The notes beneath the pieces are model-generated. The model saw only the letters and a program-made list of their open reading frames with translations. It was not told where the DNA came from and searched no databases. From Nemertoderma westbladi (lineage: Eukaryota > Xenacoelomorpha > Nemertodermatida > Nemertodermatidae): a stretch of 36,780 nt of DNA. A program made the translations under genes and the position numbers. Positions 1 to 9,800 of the stretch are shown piece by piece (within the stretch, counting starts at the first letter, position 1; each line of letters begins with the position of its first letter). The stretch spans positions 1 to 36,780 of the forward strand of contig JAUCBJ010006621.1 of NCBI GenBank assembly GCA_032718475.1, written 5' to 3'.

Positions 1-1010
1 ACTAGAACTGGAGATTATACATTTTGAAGATCTCCGATGACCGATAAGTCTATTCCGTGTAATCCTGCAAAGACCGCAGAGTCGCTTATTCGAGTCCTGT
101 CTTCATTCCGGAGACTTGAAGTTGTCTTATAAACTGATCAGTAGGTCCAATAATCATAAAAAAATACCTTCTCACATTAAAATTTTGTGCTCTTTCTCGT
201 GGAGACATCCAATTAGCACCACTGAGCACAGAAATTTGCAGAAATTGAATGCAATCCCCAAACTTCATCTCCTTTACCGATATTGCGATATATCGGAGCC
301 AGTATCTTCTATCCCAGATATCTCGAAAACTAGATATGGGGAAACGGTTTCCATATTTGGATTCAGCATGAAATTCTGCAACAGATAGGATATGTTTCAA
401 AAATTCGACTTTTTGCTCAGAAAATGCGCTACCCCCCCCCCCCCCCCCCCCCCCCCCCTTAACTTAACCACGCAACTTTTGAACGCTCATATCTCAGCTA
501 TTTTTCAACAAAATTCAAATTGTGTTACATAATTGGAATCCCTGCAGGGCCAGCTTTCCATTGGTACCAATAAACAGCTATAAGGTAGAGGAATAACTGC
601 GGTGTAACTGGTGTAATATCGCTGGAGACACTTTTTTTTAAACGCTTAAAGCTAACGATTGAAAGCAAAAATTAAAATTTACATTTAATAGACCAGTACG
701 TACCACTTTTAAATTAACAAAAATGGCCTTCAAATATCATTGATATTGATTTACGGATAATATTTAGACCTCTTGCGGGAGTCTGTTGAACTGACGTTTA
801 GCATATCAAAAGCTTACATCTGCAACTAAACTATTTGACATTACTGACACATTATCTAAATAACCGCCTGGTTTGTACCCTTTGTCTCGTTGTACCCTTT
901 GATGTTGTACACTTTAACACGTTTTGTTTGTACCTCTTGACGTCATGTTTTGTAACCTTTGACTCGTTTTGTTCACTTTGACTCGTGTTGTACTCATTGA
1001 CCTATGTACC
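1..1010. other. Upstream intergenic DNA, no gene recognised
   Basis: No convincing coding region. Two overlapping open frames at 86-400 lie on opposite strands, have no recognisable domain and are probably chance. A run of about 27 C residues lies at 432-458. From about 870 to 1010 a degenerate motif resembling GTACCCTTTGACTCGTTTTG recurs roughly six times, so this stretch looks like a decayed tandem repeat. A phrase resembling CTCATATCTCAGC near 488 recurs near 25475 (reverse strand) and 30436, so part of this stretch is probably a dispersed repeat. Confidence 0.5.
432..458. repeat. Poly-C homopolymer
   Basis: About 27 uninterrupted C residues. Similar C or G runs occur at 14131-14145, 18437-18461, 24006-24026 and 36657-36675. 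Exact lengths in an assembly are unreliable for such runs. Confidence 0.9.
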
Positions 1011-1018
1011 CATTATTG

Positions 1019-1292
1019 GGCCCTTGTGAAGAATACCAGACTTTCTGCCGTTATATTTCAATTTGCAGTTACCCCCATGTGAAGAATACCAGGTTTTCAC
1101 CAAAAACACAGGTTACAGAGGGGCTGAATCTAACCAAAACAATAAACGAATGAGTATATGTACAGGTTATAAGACAGAAATAAGCGCTATAAAACACTTC
1201 ATAAAGATAAATTTAAAAAATTAAAAATCTTCATATATAAAATTCCAATAAAAAGTCGACCGAAAAGTCGACTGGTATTCTTCACATGGGAG
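1019..1292. mobile_element. MITE with 8-bp target duplication (copy 1)
   Basis: A 274-bp non-coding element. Its ends are inverted repeats (left CCCTTGTGAAGAATACCAG, right CTGGTATTCTTCACATGGG), and a second internal copy of the left motif lies near 1076. It is flanked by CATTATTG at 1011-1018 and 1293-1300, a perfect 8-bp duplication. That length is typical of hAT-type elements, but no transposase is present, so the superfamily is inferred. The interior contains the dispersed module near 1108-1150 found in several other repeats here. A related copy lies at 25932-26179. Confidence 0.75.
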
Positions 1293-1907
1293 CATTATTG
1301 ACCTAAAGCGCTTCGGGTCGCCTCCGGCCTCGGCCGACTGTTTGCTTGCTTTGACCCATTCCGCAAGTGACAGTTTGAAAAGACTTAGCCTTCTACATGG
1401 CTCGCCCCACATTAACATCCTCGGTTTAACTTTCTTACTAAAACTGTTGTTCATTGTGTTCATTACTAAACATTTTCATTGCCATTCCCAAGGGGCGGAT
1501 TCAGGAATTGAATTTCTATGGTGCGCACAATTTGTGAAGTTAGTTTAACTTTTGGTCTAAGGGCGCTGCCCCAGCGGTTTATCGGGGGGCAGAACCCCTG
1601 TTGCCCTGGTGGGAGTAAATGGGACGTACTCCCACCCCGGATTTTTATGAAAATTTTCTTGCAAAAATAATAAAATGTTTCAATCGATTATCTGACATTT
1701 TCTATTGATTATTGATGATTTTCGATAACTTAAAATATTTTTTCAAAATTTTAAAATATTTATTTTACTCATTGAACATTTAAAGGATTGGCAGTTAGTT
1801 ATTAATTCTAGGCGATGAAATAATCATAATTTCTTTAAATCATAGGCCTATATATTAAATAATAATTTTTATTTAATTAGTAACTAATTATTATACCGGT
1901 AACAAAT

Positions 1908-2092
1908 AAGCAGCTTGGTCTGGTGTTGACAAGGTGACATTCCTGGGCTCATTCAAGAAGCCCTGGTTCGATCCCTAGATGGGGGCGGCACTATTTGGGG
2001 ATCGGTTTCAGTACAACACCCACAATTGATAAAGTAATCGTTTATTATTTTGGTTAGAAAACCCCGCCTCTGTAACCTGCTCATGATGGTGT
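1908..2092 (+). mobile_element. tRNA-derived SINE (head plus body)
   Basis: A canonical RNA polymerase III B box, GGTTCGATCCC, is at 1965-1975. About 45 bases upstream is an A-box-like stretch (TGGTCTGGTGTTG, about 1916-1928). This spacing matches a tRNA-like head. The body continues through GGTTTCAGTACAACACCCAC and ends in a module (2038-2083) that recurs in at least eight other places in the window. A degraded inverted partial copy of the body lies at about 2555-2610. It is a retroposon rather than a tRNA gene, because the acceptor stem and anticodon arm cannot be folded convincingly by eye. Confidence 0.55.
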
Positions 2093-2106
2093 GTCACCTG
2101 CTCAGG

Positions 2107-2338
2107 TGACACAAAATTAAAGTTATACCAAATATTTCGGCCTGCAGGCCTTTATCAATTGATATATAGGTATTATTAAAATACGTAAAACACACCAACG
2201 TACCGACAGGAAGGAGTGGTGTCCTTCGTGACTCCTTCCTGTCGGTACGTTGGTGTGTTTTACGTGTTTTAATAATACCTATATCCATTGATAAAGGCCT
2301 GTAGGCCGAAATATTTGGTATAACTTTGATTTTGTGTC
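2107..2338. repeat. Near-perfect 232-bp palindrome
   Basis: The left arm (2107-2217) and right arm (2231-2338) are reverse complements with only a few mismatches and a 13-base loop. The arms run through ATATTTCGGCCTGCAGGCC and GTACCGACAGGAAGGAGT. A transcript would fold into a very long hairpin. It resembles a foldback MITE, but no clear target duplication is seen at its ends. Confidence 0.85.
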
Positions 2339-2428
2339 TGAAAAAGATCAAACTCCCCCAACAATATTATGATTACCCCGGTGACCTGGGCACGGTACTA
2401 CCTCATTAATTTCCTTCAATTGGTAAAG

Positions 2429-2490
2429 TGGTCGTCTATTGTTTTGGTAAGAAAAGCCTGCCTCAGTAACATGCTCCTTTCCCTCAAGTG
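2429..2490 (+). repeat. Copy of the dispersed GTTTTGGTT/GTAACCTGCTC module
   Basis: This matches the SINE body at 2038-2083 and continues with CTCCTTTCCCTC, the longer right end seen at 22851-22905. It has no coding potential. Confidence 0.6.
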
Positions 2491-2694
2491 GTATATATAT
2501 ATACTGTACCAGTACAGTACATCAGAAAATCAACGGGTTTTGGAACTTCAAATAATTACCAAGTGGGTGTACTGAAACCGATTTTACCCCTATATGGGCA
2601 CTGTGCTTTAAATGCTGCAGCCTAGCTCAACCCGGCTGGCTTTCATCCTTGGATGGTCGGTAAATGGGAACCAAGGCAACTTTGGGAAAAATAG

Positions 2695-2981
2695 TGAAAG
2701 GGTTTAATGTGGAAGATCACCCATGGTGGGGTGGTGAACATGCATTCCTTTAGAAACCGAGTGGAAAGGGTTTACTGTGGAAGATCACCCATGGTGGTGA
2801 ACAGGCATTCCTTTAGGAAACAGAGTGGAAGGGTTTACTGTGGAAGATCACACATGGTGGTGAACAGGTATTCCTTAAGAAACAGAGTGGTAGGGTTCAC
2901 TGTGGAAGATCACCCATGGTGGTGAAAATAAAAGGAATTCCTTTAGGAAACCGAGTGGAAGGGGTTTACTGTGGAAGATTA
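2695..2981. repeat. 63-bp tandem repeat, about 4.5 copies
   Basis: Successive units share GGGTTTACTGTGGAAGATCA, CCATGGTGGTGAACAGG and ATTCCTTTAGGAAAC with scattered changes. Because 63 is a multiple of three, one frame stays open for about 72 codons, but that is a property of the repeat and not evidence for a gene. Confidence 0.85.
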
Positions 2982-3980
2982 CCCTTTCATCTCCGATAAT
3001 TATTACTAATTGCCTATTGGTGATAACAACAACCGTAAATTAAAAGGATTGGATTGGGCGTGGGCGCGCTTCATTTTATAATAATATAAAAATTAAAGTA
3101 ATAAACTTAAAATTTTAGAATATTGGAATATAACATTTGAATTAGAGGGCGGTCTGTATCGATTTACGTATTAAACTGCAGCTGTGCACTTTTATAGTTT
3201 CTGCAGCACGCTTCCATAATATATGAAATAACTGATTTTCACCACCATTTTGGTGTAAAGTCCCTTGTCCAATCATCTTGGAGCTATTGTGTTGTGTTTA
3301 GGTTCACAGTATGAATGCCAAGGTACTTGCTACCACCAATGTAGCGCCTTGGATAAGATATATGACCAGACATTTAGCCAATCTCTGGAGGGTTTGCAGC
3401 CGTAGCCTCCTTCGCTCCTGGCTGTATTATTGAAGTTTGGGCATTGAAGACACGGCAAACTTCAAAGAATTCCCTCCCAGTAGTACGTAGCTAGTAGTTC
3501 ACAAAGATAATTGGTTTGGCTTGCATAGACCCGCCCCACCTGATATAACAGCAATATACTTTACAAATAGCCCCATGGTTGATGCTTTACCATTACATAG
3601 GTTGTTAGTGGTCTTTCAGTTCAGGTAAAGCAAGGCCATGCATACTGTTCCTACAATGTATAGCCAGCCCGAGCCCATAAAGCCACAGGCCTACTGCTGA
3701 TCTATTACGCCAAGGTGGTACCCCCCCCTCCCGCCTACATGGAGCGCGCATTTGGGAAGGTTTACATCGATTTTATCTTGGGGATGATGGTATGGAGATG
3801 GAAGTTGTGAATGTGGATTCTACTTGGGGTTATCGAGTGATGACGGCCCTTGTATGTTTTATAGTAACTATCATATCAATAGTAAATCTAAAAAAATTTA
3901 TTTTTATAAATTTTACTCATTTTATTTTCTTTCTCAAAAAATATATGGTGTGCTGCGCCACGCGCCCCTATTGTGGATCC
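2982..3980. other. Non-coding interior of the 2.5-kb element
   Basis: About 1 kb in which I recognise no gene, RNA or organised repeat. It contains short AT-rich stretches and, at 3940-3986, the GC-rich right end of the surrounding transposon. Confidence 0.4.
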
Positions 3981-3996
3981 GCGCCTGCCATTCCCA

Positions 3997-6480
3997 GTTA
4001 TACAATAATAATATAATGTTTTATAATCCGCTCTATATATAACATGCATATAGATGCTATATGGGAACAAATAATAATACCAATTATAATTAATTAATTA
4101 ATTAAACAACACAGTTAAGCAACTGTAACTGATATGCTATTGTAATTGGATAGATAGAAGGTGCCTGGCCCCTGGGCCTGGGCATTGGGCAACCTGGGCA
4201 TGTAGCAAAATGTAGTGGAGGAAGTTGGCGATGCTAGGTCGATGAACCCAAACAACATTTTTGTCCCATCACCTACCGGCTACTGCTCCCAATCAGACAG
4301 CGGCTGTGCTTTGAATTGAACCTTATCATGGCATGGAAGAACCAATGATCAATAGAGTTCCCTTTTGCTATCTGAATCCGCCGACATGATTGGTCAATAT
4401 TTGGGAGTGGGCAGGCAAGCCTACAAGTGAGCCTTTGAATCTCCTCCTCTCTGCGTGACATGGCGATTATAGGAATAATGCAGTAATGGTGAGCTGATCA
4501 ATACACAATATTCAGTTATTATTATTGTTATTGTTGCTGTTTCGATATCGCGTCACTTACCGGACAGCAACCGGTTCATCCAGGTTCACCGGTTCTACCC
4601 ACCGAGGATGCTTACTAGCTGACTAGTAAGTTTAAGTACTGAAGTAAGGAAGTAAGTAGTAAGGCGCTTTTTAATCAGTCTGTCAGACAATAAGTCCACC
4701 GGCTGACTCTGACAGGTAGGCCTAGCCTACTGAGTAGGCCTAGTGGATATATACTAGATAGGCCTGTAGGCCTTCTCAGCTTCTGAAGAAAACACAGCAT
4801 CAGCATCACTGCCACTGGCAACTGGCACGGCTGCAGAGACAACGCCGGACGGAACACATTTTTGCTCCTCTTCTCGCATCCTCTCTGCTGCCCTGCCTCT
4901 ATACTCCTTCATAAATGGTGCCGGTCAGCCGGTAGCTTACTTTGGGCTGATTGGTGAAGGTATCGGTAGTCAGGTAGTTATAATTTACAGATTTATAAAT
5001 AAATTGTTCCCTTGTACCCCCGCGCCCCGCCCTCCCGGTGCCCGGTGCCCGGTGCCCGGTACCGTTTAGTTGTAGATATTCCCTTTCGTAGGTATCACAG
5101 TATTGCAGTGACAGTGTTCACTCGCACTGGTAGAGGCCTATTGGGTCGGCTCTGTGTATGGTGCACGCACGGCCACGGCCTGTTTTCTGGTTTTGCAATT
5201 TTGCATAGATCATTGCATATATGCCTGCCTACCGGTAGTAGCTAGATAGCCAGACAGAATCCAGAATCTGAGACATCGCGAGACGCCTTTAAAATTGCAT
5301 TGGCGCGGCGCCTGAGCGCGCTTCAAAATTGCTTCAGCACTCGGCGCGGTTAATTCATCGGCGCGCTATCCGGCGCACTTTTTGGATGATTCCATTCCGA
5401 TTCCATACAGGCATGGAGCCAATTATGACGATTAGAAGGATAATTGTAGAGTTACCGGTATCGAAAAAGATAGATGTCTGGCAGTTGGATGGCTTAACTT
5501 CAACAGTTCAAGTTCAAGGCCTTTGTTATTGATTATCGATTCAGCCTCTAGACCACGTACTGACGTATACCTCCATACCGGCACCGGTAGCTATTTCAGT
5601 ACCTATTCACATAGAAAGATAGTACCGGTAGTCCTACAGAAGTACACCCATTGTCTCATTGCTTTTTTCCAGTAGCTCGGTATAACAAATGGCTGGCCTA
5701 CTCCAGTGCTCTACTTAGCAGCGGTAGCCTGCCGTTACAGGACACAGTACTGCAGTAATACACCTACCTAGCAGCCTAGGGCCTCTCTAAGGGTTGCGTT
5801 GCATGCCGTGGTTGTGGTACAAGCAGACAATGGAGAAGGCCAGAAGGCACCCACCCTATATCTGTATAGGACTCAGACTTAGGACTGCTACTGCTAAGAC
5901 TGCAAGAGGAGCAATGTATATCTTTCTGTCCTTTCCATTCCTTAACAATTGTTACCCTCCCGGTTGTTGGGAGTCGTTGACCTGTGTGCTGTGTGGTTGC
6001 TACATTGTGAGGGTTGACATATCTGCATATTACAAGTACAACACAATCGTAAGTCGTATATATTAAAGTACCGGTAATTAAAACTATTAATTTATGATAT
6101 CCATATGCCGGTAGGCCTATTCTTGGCTATGGCTCGTTCTTTGTTTCTATAGTTGGGAGGTTTTTGGATGGGCAGTTTTGGCACGTCGCGGTTACTTTCA
6201 CCTACTTGATTGCTGATCGATGATACTTTTAATATGTCGGTAATCCAGTGCTATAGGCAGATATACAGAGATAGGCCTCTCTCTATAAGGCAAGCTATAG
6301 TACAGTATAGTAATGTCTGCCCAGGCAGCCTTAGCCAGGTATATTACTACCACAGTACCGGTAACTATATAGGCCTACATTAATCGATTCTAATTAATTA
6401 AACATAAATTAATATTTAATTTCGTACGAATTTTAATGAATTTTATATCAATTGCAATGGATATACTCAATAACTGGAAC
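3997..6480. other. Intergenic DNA upstream of PHKG
   Basis: No coding region is supported. A TTAA microsatellite lies near 4088-4105. The octamers TAGGCCTA (for example near 4716, 4734, 6111 and 6371) and TACCGGTA (for example near 5229, 5453, 6072 and 6357) are clustered here. The 2 kb before the PHKG start presumably holds the promoter, but I see no element that fixes a transcription start. Short open frames in this interval have no recognisable domain. Confidence 0.4.
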
Positions 6481-6550
6481 TATTTATAGTTACTGAGCTA
6501 CGTTTCTGAACTAACAGGCCAGTTGGGGCCCACCACTGCAGCACTGCACC

Positions 6551-6571
6551 ATGGCGTTTTATATTCAGTAA
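6551..6571 (+). promoter_or_regulatory. Six-codon upstream ORF in the PHKG leader
   Basis: ATG at 6551 sits in a full Kozak match (ACCATGG), encodes Met-Ala-Phe-Tyr-Ile-Gln and stops at TAA 6569-6571. The PHKG start follows three bases later at 6575. If the leader includes this stretch, ribosomes would meet the stronger start first and would have to reinitiate or scan past it. The position and context are seen; any effect on translation is inferred, since the transcription start is unknown. A possible 5'-UTR splice acceptor (CTGAACTAACAG) lies shortly upstream near 6516. Confidence 0.45.
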
Positions 6572-6574
6572 AAC

Positions 6575-6802
6575 ATGACAGTAACCGATTCCGTGAATGT
6601 GTCGGAGAAAGGGAAGGCGGACATCGAAAGCGGTTCGTTTTACTCCAAGTACGAACCGCGGGAAGTGCTTGGTCGAGGGCTAGTCAGTGTCGTACGGAAG
6701 TGTGTGGAGAAGAAAACGGGGTTGGAGTACGCCGTTAAAATAATCGATATATCCGGGAACTCCGACGAAGTCCAGCAGGTTAAAGAGGATACCCAAAGAG
6801 AG
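6575..6802 (+). CDS. PHKG: PHKG exon 1 (residues 1-76)
   Basis: The start at 6575 has A at -3 and is followed by a short leader and [15 protein letters not shown], closely matching the FYENYEPKEILGRG region of mammalian gamma subunits, so N-terminal length supports this ATG. The exon contains the glycine-rich loop and the ATP-anchoring lysine in YAVKIID (K55). It ends with GAG, probably the alphaC glutamate (E76), before a consensus donor GTGAGT, phase 0. Confidence 0.93.
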
Positions 6803-9800
6803 GTGAGTCAGAGTCATAAGGGATATCCTTCATATAGGCCTACTATATAATATACCGGTACCCTACTACAGAAAGCAGTAAGATTAAAAAAAATGCTCAT
6901 AGGCAATTAGTTTATTGTTTTTATTAAAAACACTGTCGCTGTAACCTGTTCCTTTCCCCTTTTTAAACTGTCGAGAATTTAACCTCCCAAAGTTATACAT
7001 GTTCCATTCCAATGTGAGGCAAGCCAAGAAATAATTGAGCCTAAGCCTTAGCGGACCTTATTGAACCTTCTACTGTCGTATTCATAACCAAACTTAGTGC
7101 TTTGGTTAGTCCATTGTTTCATAACAAACAACCTATTGTTTTATATTATTCTAGGTTGAGGCTTTAGCTCTGGTCGCCGGGCATCCCAATATTATAGAGA
7201 TGCACGACTATTTTGAGACGACAACCTTTATCTTTATGGTTCTGGAATTGTGTCGCTGTGGAGAACTCTTCGACTATATGACCGAGGTTGTTACTCTATC
7301 GGAACGTAAAACAAGGTAACTAACTGCCTCACTAACTTACTCAATAATTATTACTTTATTACATTTATTCACGATGTTGTTACTTTATATTTGTTATTTG
7401 TTTTTATGTATCAGGATTGTTATGCGGAAACTAATGGAAGTCGTTAGTTTTCTCCACCATCGGAATATCGTACATCGAGATCTCAAACCGGAGAATATTC
7501 TACTCCTAAATGACGACCTTCATATTAAGGTAACGAACCGTCTTATTGTAGGATTTCGGACTTTATATTACGATAATGTTTCTGCAGCTGTCCGACTTTA
7601 TATTACGATAATGTTTCTGCAGCTGTCCGACTTTATATTACGATAATGTATCTACAGGTGTCCTACTTTATATTACACTAATGTTTCTACAGGTGTCCGA
7701 CTTTATATTACGATAATGTTTCTACAGGTGTCCTACTTTATATTGCGATAATGTTACTCTGCAGGTGTCCTACTTTATATTACGATAATGTTTCCACAGG
7801 TGTCGGACTTTATTTTACGATAATGTTTCTACAGGTGTCCGACTTTATATTACGATAATGTTTCTACAGGTGTACAATATTATTAATTATTATTATTATT
7901 ATTAAGTAAAATAGGAATTCCACGAACTCGTCGCCCGTGACGGGACGGAAATAATGTAAAATTCCGTTCCGTCACGAACATGTTATTCAGGGTTCAGTCC
8001 AAAACTACTTAACCATTGTGGCTCTAACTTCCTGAATATATACTACATGTTGTCTCAGAACTTTGTAGAGTTTCATAGAAATGTAGCATTACTAATAGTC
8101 AACCAAATAGTCACGGGACGACAATGGACAAATTAATATAGTGTACTGCCAATCTCATCTTTAGAGTGGAATTAAAAAAAATCGGTGCCAGTACTCGATT
8201 AATCACTATTGAATCCATAAAATACAATAATGGGCTGGTACCATAATAAACTCGGATATTTATTAGCTATTAAAAAAAATTGACCCCGGTGTTGACGAAT
8301 TTAGGGTCATTGCCTACAGGTGTCGGACTTTATATTACGATAATGTTTCTACTACAGGTGTCAGACTTTATATTACGATAATGTTTCTACTACAGGTGTC
8401 AGACTTTATATTACGATAATGTATCTACAGGTGTCCTACTTTATATTACACTAATGTTTCTACAGGTGTCTGACTTTATATTACGATAATGTTTCTACAG
8501 GTGTCTGACTTTATATTACGATAATGTATCTACAGGTGTCCTACTTTATATTACACTAATGTTTCTACAGGTGTCTGACTTTATATTACGATAATGTTTC
8601 AACAGGTGTCCAACTTTATATTACGATAATGTTTCTACAGGTGTCCGACTTTATATTACGATAATGTTTCTGCATGTGTCCGACTTTATATTACGATAAT
8701 GTTTCTACATGTGTCCGACTTTATATTACGATAATATTTCTACAGGTGTCCGACTTTATATTACGATAATGTTTCTACAGGTGTCCGACTTTATATTACG
8801 ATAATGTTACTCTGCAGGTGTCCGACTTTATATTACGATAATGTTTCTACAGGTGTCCGACTTTATATTACGATAATGTTTCTACAGGTGTCCGACTTTA
8901 TATTACGATAATGTTTCTACAGGTGTCCGACTTTATATTACGATAATGTTACTCTGCAGGTGTCCGACTTTATATTACGATAATGTTTCTACAGGTGTCC
9001 GACTTTATATTACGATAATGTTTCTACAGGTGTCCGACTTTATATTACGATAATGTTTCTACAGGTGTCCGACTTTATATTACGATAATGTTACTCTGCA
9101 GGTGTCCGACTTTATATTACGATAATGTTTCTACAGGTGTCCGACTTTATATTACGATAATGTTTCTACAGGTGTCCGACTTTATATTACGATAATGTTT
9201 CTACAGGTGTCCTACTTTATATTGCGATAATGTTACTCTGCAGGTGTCCTACTTTATATTACGATAATGTTTCCACAGGTGTCGGACTTTATTTTACGAT
9301 AATGTTTCTACAGGTGTCCGACTTTATATTACGATAATGTTTCTACAGGTGTCCTACTTTATATTACGATAATGTTTCTACAGGTGTCCTACTTTATATT
9401 ACGATAATGTTTCCACAGGTGTCGGACTTTATATTACGATAATGTTTCCACAGGTGTCGGACTTTGGTTTCGCGTACCTGCTGGAGGACGGGGAGCTGCT
9501 TACCGAACTGGCAGGGACTCCGGGTTATCTCGCCCCGGAGGTTATCCGCACCAGTATGGCGTTAGGCGACGTGGATGGGTACGGTATGCAGGTGGACCTG
9601 TGGGCCCTCGGGGTCATCATGTTTACCCTGCTGGTCGGATACCCGCCGTTCTGGCATCGACGTCAGGTCGTTATGCTACGGATGATAACAGAGGGAAAGT
9701 ATTCCATGGCGACTCAGGAATGGCTGGAGGTGTCGGACTGCGCTAAGGATGTTGTGCAGAGGTCTGTGCCGAAGCTTACATCGCGTATTTATCTCTAAAA

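Larger units (their letters stand above)
1491..3986. mobile_element. Non-autonomous DNA transposon with 10-bp target duplication
   Basis: The decamer GCCATTCCCA occurs at 1481-1490 and again at 3987-3996. Immediately inside, the ends are inverted: left AGGGGCGGATTCA, right (reverse complement) AGGCGCGGATCCA. Target duplications of 9-11 bp are typical of Mutator-like elements, but no transposase is visible, so the class is inferred. The 2.5-kb body carries a SINE, a long palindrome and a 63-bp tandem array and no supported gene. The terminal repeats are short and have diverged, which makes this an old insertion or a chance pairing of ends; the exact 10-bp duplication argues against chance. Confidence 0.55.

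Noticed and set aside
86-400. Opposed open frames of 104 and 90 codons
   Set aside because: Overlapping on both strands, beginning at non-ATG codons, no recognisable family.
1908-1990. Functional tRNA gene
   Set aside because: The B box is perfect, but the arms do not fold into a full cloverleaf by eye and the sequence continues as a SINE body.
7374-7646. A 90-codon frame containing the HRD motif taken as a stand-alone gene
   Set aside because: It is PHKG exon 3 read through both splice sites into introns 2 and 3.
9727-9739. A thirteenth-base echo of the acceptor unit (AGGTGTCGGACT) inside exon 4
   Set aside because: It lies in coding sequence for LEVSDC at a place where the family has a similar Ser-Asp pair, and the surrounding bases do not match the unit, so chance is likely.
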